Source: Deuterostichococcus epilithicus (taxonomy: Eukaryota; Chlorophyta; Trebouxiophyceae; Prasiolales; Stichococcaceae). Taken from it: 64,000 nucleotides of DNA. The DNA lies in assembly GCA_033439295.1 (NCBI GenBank), contig JAVTLE010000013.1, positions 2,108,001 through 2,172,000 of the forward strand, written 5' to 3'. The notes under the pieces were generated by a model. It made no database searches, was not told where the DNA came from, and saw only the letters and a list, made by a program, of their open reading frames with translations. The position numbers and the translations under genes were made by a program. The stretch's first letter is position 1; each line of letters begins with the position of its first letter. Positions 36,716-45,546 of the stretch are shown in pieces.

Positions 36716-36819
36716 GCCGGAGTCCAGGGCATGCGCAGACGCTTCGCCGTGTATGTTGATTGCTTGTGTGACGAGGGCGTGGTGTTTTGACGTGCGTGGA
36801 AAATTTTACCGAACGTGCA

Positions 36820-37385
36820 GACGGAAAGGTGCGGCATGGGAGTAGCTGGCGATTTCATTTAGGGTTAAGGGTCGTCATAGGAGTAGCTGGCGATTTCAAT
36901 TTCCGTGTTTGGGTTTCGGAGTGGTGTGCCATAGCGCTTGCGGAATCCTGTAATGGGAGCGGCTACCTCAGAGGCCAGGGGCACTTTAGACATGTTGCGC
37001 AGTTAGACATCCCGCAGCCTTGGCAGCGGGAAGCTTAAGCCTAGCATGGGTTTTGAGCCTTCAGCTTTCGTGTTTGGTCTGCTTCCACCAGCATGCAGGG
37101 CGCCTCACGGCGTTTCCGGTCCCAACGACCCAGAGAGCTCGGCGCCCTGTGCGCAACTGGTCATGTATGTCTGCACGGGGTTTACTGGGTTCACCCACGG
37201 GTGTTGTGGCACATGACTCTATGACTGGACATGGTTGGCGATGTCGTTTTCTGTCGGTTCAATGCCTTTTCCGGTTGGTCCCTCAGCTTGTACCTATGTC
37301 GCGCATTCCGACCACCTTCGGGCCTATGCTATAGTCAGCCACTTGACTGCACAATATGTAATCAAGTCCAAGTCCAAGTCCAAGC
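36820..37385 (+). mobile_element. Diverged LINE 3'UTR copy with (AAGTCC)n tail
   Basis: The sequence aligns over its length with the family 3'UTR but with many substitutions (for example ttggcgatgtcgttttctgtcg against the usual ttgccg...). It ends in three to four tail units at 37,363-37,385. A short internal duplication (ggagtagctggcgatttca at about 36,839 and 36,880) is present near its 5' end. Confidence 0.65.
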
Positions 37386-37399
37386 TGTTTGATGGTCCG

Positions 37400-38180
37400 G
37401 CAAGGGCGGCGGTATGCGGGGTCAAACCGGCAGTGGCGATGGTAGGTGGCTTGTGGCGGGCAGCTGGCGGCGATGGTGGCGGGTGGTGTGTAGCGGCGGG
37501 CGGCCGTAAGTGACGGCGAGTGACGGGAATGTCTGGGGGGTCGCGGTGGGTGACGGGTTGGCTGGCGGGTAGTGGCGGGCGGCAAGTGGTTGTGAGTGAT
37601 GGGTGGTGGTGAGTGTTGAAAACCTATGCATAGGCGGCGGTGAGTGTTGGAAAATACAAGCTGGCTGTCGCATGGTGAATGTATGTCGCGTCTATGGCGG
37701 CGGTTATGACGCCAACAGTGGAGGGTGACGGCAAGTGACGGGAGTTGGCGGCCGGAGAGTGGCAGGTGGCAAGTGGTGGCGGGTGGCGGCGGTGGCGGCA
37801 TTTGGCGGCGGTGCCAGCGGGTGGCGGCGTGTGGCAGCGGGTGGCGGCCGCCGACGATGATGGTGGTGGTGGGCAGCAGGCGGCGGGTCATGAGTGACGG
37901 CGATGGTTGTGGTAGGCGGCGGATGACTAAGTGGTGGAGGCAGGTGGTGGCAATCGACGGCAACAAGTGGCAGTAGTGGCGACTGGTGGTGAGTGCTTAG
38001 AAACGTTGTTTGGGTGGCGGTGAGTTTTGACACACTATTGGAGTGGCGGGTGGCGGGTAGCAAATGGCGGCGGGTGAAGGGTGGCGGGTGCCAGGCGCCG
38101 AGCTAACAGTGAAGATGGGTGGCAGGTGGCGGGTTGCGAGTGACGGCGAAGGTGGTGGCATGACACCTGGTGGCCTGACG
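37400..38180. repeat. G-rich minisatellite-like block
   Basis: About 780 bp of the plus strand consist of degenerate GGTGGCGG-type units (ggtggcgggtggcggc and variants) with strong G/C strand asymmetry. Long frames on both strands are low-complexity artefacts (His/Pro/Thr on the minus strand). The dense GG and GGG runs could form G-quadruplexes. Confidence 0.7.
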
Positions 38181-40096
38181 GGAGTGGCCTTGGTCGGCAG
38201 CCGGGGGCGGCCCGCGGCGGCTACATGAGCTACCACTGCATCCCGCACCATTTGTAAGCTGTACATGGCGATGCGTTAGCCGAGCTGCGCTTCGAGGCTG
38301 ATTAGCCGCTCTTGTGGTGGGCGTCGATGTGGGCATGGGCATCAAGCTGGTGAGTGTGCTGGATGGTGGCAAGCGTGATGGGGATGGCCCGGGCAAAGAC
38401 GGCCCTACGGGCCTGCACGTGCTGCCGCCGAGCACTAAGACACACAACTCCAAAATTCAAACACAAGAACCGAAATCGCCAACTATGCCGATGCCAAAAC
38501 CAAAAGTCCCGAAAGCAAGGCGCCCTCTGCCTCGAAAGCTGATGGTAGGCCTCACTGAGAGCTCGAGCTCCACCCCCTCTAACTCCGCGCTGTAATCGGC
38601 GCAGAACTGCGGGAACACCCCCAAGCTGGCAGGGTCCTACTGCATGAACACCTCGACCGTGGCGTCGCACCAGCTAAACAACTCCACGTGCTACAGGCGC
38701 TGATCTAGTAGAGCACAACACCCCTAGATCATGTGCTCCGCGTCCTCGTCATAAAGCTCACCATTGGTGCAGCGCTTGCAACTATGTTGCCCACGTGAAA
38801 TCTCGGCCTATCAACCTGTCTTCACCTCGAGCCAGTGCGAACTTACGACGAGCGAATACGATCAAAACTGGAAGTCCGCGGAATGCAGCCACTATAGCAG
38901 CTGTCCGTGGTAGGCAAGGCTAGTTTACGAGGTAGCATCGAGAGATTGCAAGGGAACGAGCACATACGCTGAGTGCCCCGCTGTGCGTGTGCGGCTGCTG
39001 GCTGTGGGTGGCTGGGTATCTCTGGCTATTTCAAGCGACAAGGGAGGCGGATGTTCGAAGGAAGGTGCTGCAAGCGGAATTGTGCCCCGAGCCGCTGCAA
39101 TCACAGCAATGCGAACAAACGAGGAATCTTCCATGGCACCGACAGGGTCTCATGACTAAACACCACGAATCCTGTGTGTTAGTGGTGCTTAAGTGCTCCT
39201 CCAATAGCACGACTGCAACCACTTGCGTACTTTGCGGGCGTCGTTCTACAAAAAGCTCGTTCATTGATTCAATGTGTCGGCGTTGCTGCACTGCTGTGGC
39301 ATGGTTGATCTGCAGAGGCACACTGTCAGCAATGGGAGACATGAAGTCCACAAGCGAGGCCACTCATTCGTGGCCACTCGCCGCCACTTGCTGTTACACC
39401 CGCTGCCCACCACACCCCATCTTTGACCCACTGTCAGATTGCCGCCCGCCACCCGCTATCTGCCGCCGCCTTTGCCCGTCATTGCTGTCACATTACAAGA
39501 GCCACTGGCGTCGCTTTCATCTGTCACCGCCGCCTCTCTACCCGACGCATAGTCACCGTCAGGACTATTGCCGTACCATCCGGAGAGCACTATCATCATC
39601 ATCACCGTCACCATCGACATCCTCGTCACCATCGGGTAGAAAACCGTCACTATCACGTCGCCATCATCATCACCGAGACCTAGAGGGAGAAGACATGGTG
39701 GAAGACCAGAAAGCACTGGTGGCACGGTCACATGTAGAGTCGGGCACCCGCGGACCCCGCCGGGATGGAGGCGTCGACCTCAGATGACCGGGGTGTCCGG
39801 CGTTGCGCATTAGCGGATAGCTGGCGGCGTCAGCCGCCTAGATGTCACCCATTGCGAGTGCTGGCACTTGGTTTTATATGGGCTCGGTTGCTTTCACTAG
39901 CATGTCGGGCGCCTCATGGCGAATTTGGTTCCAGCGAGCCAGAGGGCTCGCCGCCGTGTGCACTACCGGTATTGCATGTCTGCGCGGGGTTGACTAGGTT
40001 TACTCGCGGGTACCATGGCACATAGAGACTTGAATGGGCATCTCTTACCTAGCGCGCTAGTTTGATAGCAGAGCGTCTGAGCCGCGTGTGCGTGGC

Positions 40097-40154
40097 ACAA
40101 ACAAACAAACGCACGAACGAACAAACAAACAAACGAACAAACAAACAAACAAAC
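40097..40154. repeat. (AAAC)n simple repeat
   Basis: About 58 bp of AAAC units with a few G interruptions lie inside the decayed LINE region. Confidence 0.85.
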
Positions 40155-41100
40155 GTTGTCAGCAGGGTGAGCGGACGGCATGCTGCCGCCGCGGCCGGCC
40201 ATGCTGACGTGCTTTAAGAACGCCTGCTTGGTGAGCCACACATCCGGCATCTCTGCCAAGTAGTCCCAGAAGCGGTAAAGCAGCGTCATTGTTTAGTGTG
40301 CAACCGCAAACCGGCCCGCCTTGCTGAGTAGCGCTACATTGATTATGCCTGCACACACGCCAGAACGAGCCCGCAAGAAGCTTTCCTGCACTTTCTTACA
40401 GCCTCCATTGCATATGCCTTGCCACATCGCACCCCAGTACCCCATAATTCCACACCGTACAGCATCACAAGGAGTACAAGTGCGTGAAAGCGTTGTATTA
40501 TGTATGAGCAATGAATCTTGCATTCTAAGATCATGACGGCAAGTATGTGGTGCGAGCGCAGCGCGTCGTGCAGACGCCGCCCCGTACACAGTGCTCGCTG
40601 CAAATGCCCTTCATGCTGTGCAGATCAACCCCCAGGTACCTGAACGCATTTAAAAAGGACCTGGTTGGGAACGGACATGTATGTGACCTGTGGCGCCGCC
40701 ACCGCGCCGCGCCGGGGTGGGTTATACCACTTCCTTTGTCTGGAGTGACGGTGAGCCGCCAGCGCTTTCTGTAGGCCCGTAAGAGGTCCAGCTGCGCTTG
40801 CACGACACCATTATCCGTCGTCCACGTGGAAGAGCGCCGGCATGTGACTCCAAATAGTGTGGGAAGGGCGAAGCTGGCAGAACAAACTTCGAGCTCAGCT
40901 TGGAAGTTATAAGTGAAGATGTGGACAACCCCGTCTCACACCTGGAACGGGAATGGAACGTGGCATACATGCCGTCTGCAAACCCATGGGCACCTCTGCA
41001 ATCAAAATCTGTACCGCCCGCAGTAGAGTAATTTCCCATGCACCCCGATGCATTGCAGTTGAAGCCACAGCAGGCCACGAGGAATGGTGTCATACACCGG

Positions 41101-41273
41101 ACTGCCACGCATCTATCGCGCATGATAGTTCGCAAGCCGCTGCGCGAAGGGCTTGCGCGCACTTTTCCATTGTCAGAACCTATTTCTGAACACTGCACTA
41201 TGCATAGTTTCCCGGTGCGCGATTCATCTACCAAATTCGAAATTGATCTGCTGCGCGATAGATGCGTGGCAGT
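41101..41273. mobile_element. 173-bp MITE with perfect 22-bp terminal inverted repeats
   Basis: Bases 41,101-41,122 are the exact reverse complement of 41,252-41,273. The similarity extends outward past one mismatch for about four bases. The element has no coding capacity, contains internal self-complementary stretches (gcaagccgctgcgc and gcgcgaagggcttgc) and interrupts the decayed LINE RT sequence. A target-site duplication cannot be defined because the host copy is too decayed. Confidence 0.65.
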
Positions 41274-41427
41274 ACGGTAGGACACTAGGACTCGCACTTA
41301 AACTCGTCGATTATAATTAAGTGGCTGACAACAGTACAGGCCCGTGCCCGTCTCAGCAGTGTTACATAGTACTTGCAACAGCCTAATAAGATGCAGCCTT
41401 TCTTGAATGCCATTGATCGAGTCCCAT

Positions 41428-42320
41428 TTACTTGTTCTCTTTCAGCCATTTCTGTATGGCATTGTATGTCTCCTCGTTGATGCCGCGCGCCTTTGCGCTG
41501 GCCAGGCTTCCAGCTTCAAAACTGAAGTAATCCTGCATCAATAACTTATACGTCATCACAAAGCCCAGGATGGAGGACGAATGCTACTGCTAAGTCTTCC
41601 ACTCAGTTGAACAGTACACGAGAAGGGTAGAGGCTCAGCACCCTGAAGTTGCGTCGGTCATAATCCTTGAGCCGCTGATTGTAGCGTGTCTCTCTCATGG
41701 CTTCCGTCTTCTTCAGCAGATCTGCAGGGTGCCGTGATGATGGTGAGGCAAGAGCGCATGGCACACGAGTACATGGCACGGTGAGGCACAAGTCCACGGC
41801 ACACATAAGCATGTGTGCTTGAGGTGAGCATGCGGCAGGTGCTCGCTAATTTGACGGGCCACCGGTCGCCCAAGCGTGCTACGCTCTTTCGAACGGTTGC
41901 AGGAGGCATTACCTTGGATGTAGGGGCTCGTGGCCGCGTCTGTTTCCTGGTTCCTCTGCACGGGCTGAGCCTGAGCTGCCGAAGCACCAAAGCCGGTTCC
42001 CTGCGCCATTAACGTTCCTCACACGAGTCCCCTTGCAACTTTTCGCAGCACATCACAGGCTTCAGGCTCACCGCTGCCACCATCGCTGCCGCGCCGATCA
42101 AAAGCGCTCGGCGGTCCAGGGGCTGCGACGCCGCGGATTCATGAAATGCACTCGATTGGCCCGATTGAGCTGACCGTGTTACGCTCGCCTGCCCCTGAGG
42201 TCGTGTGCATTTCCAGGACACAGAGCCTCGATTGCGTTGCTGAAGGTGACTGCCGGAAAATGACGTGCGCGAGCTGCAGCAGGTGCTGGCTGTGCCATTC
42301 TGCATCACAAGGGCGCGCAC
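41428..42320 (-). CDS. Small thylakoid-lumen protein with Tat-type targeting signal (4 exons)
   Basis: Four exons join in frame: 42,320-42,072, 42,000-41,914, 41,721-41,642 and 41,532-41,428, stop TAA at 41,428-41,430. The N-terminus is Ser/Thr/Arg-rich like a chloroplast transit peptide. It is followed by a twin-arginine and hydrophobic stretch (LDRRALLIGAAAMVAA, extended by exon 2) and an A-x-A-type cleavage region before QPVQ, a bipartite lumen signal of the Tat pathway. The mature part is short (about 85 residues), charged and helical: SPYIQDLLKKTEAMRETRYN, then DYFSFEAGSL and a C-terminal IQKWLKENK. It reminds me of small plant lumen proteins annotated as PsaN-like, but I do not recognise the family with certainty. 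The start ATG at 42,320 is the first in the open frame; 42,305 is an alternative. Confidence 0.65.
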
Positions 42321-43021
42321 TGGACTTTGCCTCTAGGGTAAATGACGCCAGCGGACGCAAGGATACTTTCTGAATCGTAGAGAACGCTACTTGCCTGAGC
42401 GTTCTGGACCTGCTGGAATTGTTCAAATATCTGAAAGATGGGCCAATTTGAACGGGACGGGGAAACTCGGAACAGAAATCCTTTCCAATCGACCACTCAG
42501 TGTCTAGGACTGTACGTAGGCCTGCTTGCCAGTGCGGAATTAGGGGTGTGGGTTGTCGGCCTAGAGAGCGTATCCTGGAGATGTGCTACCGTGTGACGCT
42601 TGCACCGCACAAGATGGTCATCGTCAATCGACTGCTCTGCCACACTGGAATGGCTGCCCGATGGGGCGGCGCACTGGCAGTGCGCCCCTACCTGACACAC
42701 CGTGCCTACTCCGCAGATAGACCAGCGGACTGCGTCAGCGTTAGACTGCAGAAACAGAAGGTGGTTGAATCCACATTTGCAAGCAGGAGGCCCTAAGCTC
42801 GGGGAAAGCAAATCGGCTGTCACGCAGCATGCAGGTACAACCAAAGGCAGTCGTCTGTCCACCCACAGCGAGAAGCAACCGCCAACCGCTGATACTGCAT
42901 CGCAGCCTCTGCCGTGCAAGCATATATTCTCTGCGTCGGGAAGAGTCCGCAGCAAAGACGACGTCGGAATGGCGGCTGCAGCCGCAGCCGCTGACCTGTG
43001 CTGGCCGGTATCCACAGCGTC
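42321..43021. other. Intergenic region, no gene seen
   Basis: About 700 bp separate two minus-strand genes. Open frames here lack splice-consistent or family-like text. The region must contain the promoter of the lumen-protein gene and the 3'UTR of the Q-rich gene. Confidence 0.45.
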
Positions 43022-43815
43022 TCAATACTGTTGGTACTGAGACGGCGCTCCCTGCTGTTGGCCGCCGATCCACTGCCCAGAGCCGCCATAGCTCGGCTGC
43101 GGCGGGCTGCCCCATTGCCCAGACGCGCTTGGATCTGCGTAGGACGGTGGCGCGCTGTATGTGTAAGCACTGCTGCTGGTGCTGGCCAAAAGTTGCGGCG
43201 TAGCGCCTCCCTTGCGGCTCTTGCGGAACGGCGCCGGCGGATAGCCCAGGGGCGGCGCTACCGTCATGCCGTTCGCCGGCGGCGGCGCCCCCAACGGATG
43301 CTGCTGCTGCTGTGCCGCGCCGCTGTATTGCGTCTGCATCACACAAAGATCATGGAATCATCAACGTCAAGGCGCGGCTCCGGCTTCGCCAACGAATCAC
43401 TCGCAGATGCATGTGACCCTGCAGCGCAAACGCTAATGCGGGGGGAGAGNAGATTTGACTCACACCTGTGGTGGTTGCGCAGGCGCAGCGGCGTACGGCT
43501 GTGACGGCTGCGACGTGCCATAGCCGCTTGTGTATCCCTGCTGTGACGAGCCGTATCCCTGCTGTGCGCCGTAGTCCTGCTGCGGAGCGCCATAACCTTG
43601 TTGCGGAGCGCCGTAGGAGCCCTGCTGCGCGGGCGGATACTCCTGCTGCGGGGCGCCATACTGAAACCCGTACTGCTGCTCCGGCTGCGCCTGCAGCCAG
43701 GTCATCCGCGCGTCCTTAGGTTACACGCGCGGCGTCGGAATCAGCATGTCAAAGGAAACACGTGCAGCGAGATCACCTGCTGGTCGTAGCCGCAGTCCTG
43801 CTGCTGATAGCTCAT
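43022..43815 (-). CDS. Prion-like Q/Y/G/P-rich protein (3 exons)
   Basis: Exon 1 starts at ATG 43,815 (MSYQQQDCGYDQQ). Exon 2 begins DARMTWLQAQPEQQYGFQYG and contains repeated GAPQQ/GYGAPQQ/YGSSQQGY units. Exon 3 (from about 43,337) carries QQQQHPLGAPPPANG and a Ser/Tyr/Gly tail ending QYQQY before the stop at 43,022-43,024. All three splice junctions are GT-AG and keep frame, giving a protein of about 195 residues. The composition resembles prion-like low-complexity domains of RNA-binding proteins, but no RNA-binding domain is visible, so the function is unknown. One undetermined base (n, 43,450) lies in intron 2. Confidence 0.6.
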
Positions 43816-44383
43816 GGCCGTCGCTTGAAGAGCCTCACTTGCTGGAGACAGTGAGACTAAGGGAGGCGGACGACAAAACTGTGGAAGGAGCCTGTGCACC
43901 TGCCCCTGATCGCTAGCTTCCCGAGGCACAGGGAACCTGCGATTACGACATGCTGGCTGCCTTGTGGCCTGTGCTGAGGGTGATCGACTCCAAACCTACA
44001 TGTGGCCAACATGCCTGAGCGTGCTCTCGTTCTCACCTTTGACTTGGCTCTTGATCCAGTTCCAGTTGCGTGCCCTCGCCGCGACAACGGTTGCACCAGT
44101 GCAACAGTGCAACAGTGAAGCAGAGTTGTTCCCCTGTCCCTGCCACCTATAGGCTGCAATTTACTGTGGGATTGGCTGTGCGCTGCGCACCGCAGATGCG
44201 ACACCTGCAACACCTGTAGGATGCAGTTGCCAGTGGTCAGTTTCCTGATGTGCTCGCAGACTGCGTCATCTGTTGCCAAAGCTAAAACTGCACACACGCG
44301 GCCAGCACGAGACGCCGTGCCCTCCTGCTGACTGCTCTTTGTGAGTGGACACTCAGATCTGCATCGGGCCGGTATGCGTGCCG
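43816..44383. other. Divergent intergenic region
   Basis: This separates the Q-rich gene (-) from the small membrane-protein gene (+). I see no convincing exon, although an upstream non-coding or short coding exon of the plus-strand gene could end at a donor here: an acceptor-like site lies at 44,355-44,356 and the frame is open from 44,345. Confidence 0.4.
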
Positions 44384-44935
44384 ATGAACCTGCTGCTCCC
44401 TTTTCTGCTGGGGATTGCGCACCGCGCCGGATGGTTGCAGTGGTTCAAGCGCGAATGGGTGACACTGCGGTGGTGGAAGGAGCTGTGCACAGGATGTGCC
44501 ATCAGGTGAAGCAAGCCAAGCATCGCATCGACGCTTCTCCATGCGGTTCTAACCTGCTTCCGAACTGAGAAGCGGCGTCCATGCAGGCCAGAGGCTGTCA
44601 GCAACCCAGCACAGGGGCAGCCCGGCGATCAGGCGCCTGCTGATGCGCCACTGCAGAAGGAAGAAACGGCCCAGAGCAATGCAGAGCCAGCCCCGCTGGG
44701 CAGTCCTGCAGTTTGGGCACCGTCGCAAGGTAGGTGGCATGACACATTGCTTCCCTGCGTTGAAACTTGCGGCCGCAACATGTGTCACCATGGACTGCAC
44801 ATGGATTGGACATCGATTGGTGAGAAACTGCTCGACCTGCTTCTTGCAGCGGCAGCTGATAATATTGGCTACAAAGCTGCAGCGGTGCGGCAAAGGTCGA
44901 ATGTGCTACCACCGGCTGATAAGATACAACTCTGA
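44384..44935 (+). CDS. Small predicted membrane protein, ~111 aa (3 exons), unknown family
   Basis: Exons 44,384-44,505, 44,602-44,729 and 44,850-44,935 have consensus GT-AG borders and join in one frame totalling exactly 112 codons including the stop. The N-terminus is hydrophobic then aromatic/basic (MNLLLPFLLGIAHRAGWLQW, then FKREWVTLRWW), consistent with a single membrane anchor followed by an amphipathic Trp-rich helix. The middle is acidic and Ala/Pro/Gln-rich (disordered). The C-terminus is ordered-looking (NIGYKAAAVRQRSNVLPP). Frame continuity across three exons too short to be found by ORF length is the main evidence that it is real. An upstream exon may exist. I do not recognise the family. 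A strong hairpin lies just after the stop. Confidence 0.55.
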
Positions 44936-44946
44936 TGAGGAGTCAC

Positions 44947-44982
44947 AGGTGAATAGCTGTGAGGAGTCACAGCTATTCACCT
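44947..44982. other. Perfect 16-bp hairpin in the 3'UTR
   Basis: Bases 44,947-44,962 pair perfectly with 44,967-44,982 around a GGAG loop, eleven bases after the stop codon of the small membrane-protein gene. In the mRNA it would form a stable stem-loop, possibly an RNA-stability or 3'-end element; in DNA it would be a small cruciform. Confidence 0.7.
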
Positions 44983-45546
44983 CCATGCAATGCCAGCCTC
45001 ACTGCCAGCCTCACGGACCAGCCTGACGAAGGTAGCTCATGATGTCCCTGCAAGTGTAACAGTCAATCTGCAGCTGCAGAGCCACGCTGCACACACCCAC
45101 ACTGCATGATATGTCTCACCATTTCATCAATGGGCATTCGCCAAAGCGAGAAACTAGTGCAATCTTTGCTTGCAAGGGACCAGTGGGACCAGCCGGATAT
45201 TTCAGCAGCACAAGTGATGCGCGGAAGGCGAACTAAAAGTTTGCTTTGTTTGCAGGCGACTTCATGTGAAGGCCATGCTGACCGCGAGTTGGCAGACATA
45301 ACCGCGAGTTGGCAGACATAATCAGCTACTCAACCGTGTCAGTCCGCGTCAGTCACGACAAACCTTGCAACTGCTGTCGCAACCACCCTGGAAACAATAA
45401 CAGACGTCATTCCCTAGACATCTCCGCTGCTTTGTAATATAGAATGTTTCAGACGGCCTCAAGACGTGCTTCCAGCACTCACACCCACCTATAAATACGA
45501 CATCAAGAGCGGCACCACACTCGTGCATCCGTGAGCCAAACACGCC
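44983..45546. other. Convergent intergenic region
   Basis: It lies between the small membrane-protein gene (+) and the stop of the PRC-barrel gene (-). It contains a 20-bp exact tandem duplication and otherwise no coding signal that I can support. Confidence 0.4.
45281..45320. repeat. 20-bp exact tandem duplication
   Basis: The 20-bp unit at 45,281-45,300 (accgcgagttggcagacata) is repeated immediately at 45,301-45,320. Confidence 0.9.

Larger units (their letters stand above)
38440..41345 (-). mobile_element. Ancient decayed LINE remnants
   Basis: Fragments of the same family with many substitutions and indels are recognisable: C-terminal ORF at about 38,520-38,890 and 39,200-39,365 (minus strand), a plus-strand 3'UTR scrap at 39,895-40,020, an RT region at 40,175-41,095 (minus strand) and a degenerate tail/3'UTR near 41,280-41,345. 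Between 39,370 and 39,780 there is C-rich low-complexity sequence resembling the complement of the minisatellite to the left. These copies are far older than the palindrome. Confidence 0.65.

Noticed and set aside
36853-36866. Telomere-like TTTAGGG string
   Set aside because: Only a single TTTAGGG unit (followed by a partial TTAAGGG) is present inside a diverged LINE 3'UTR, so it is not an interstitial telomere array.
37283-37966. 227-codon minus-strand frame rich in His, Pro and Thr
   Set aside because: It is the translation of the G-rich minisatellite's C-rich strand, with no domain-like sequence and no splice context.
21476-41345. Repeated units with regular spacing considered as a CRISPR array or centromeric satellite
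   Set aside because: Units vary from 92 to over 500 bp, occur on both strands and carry retrotransposon tails and target duplications; they are nested LINE fragments.
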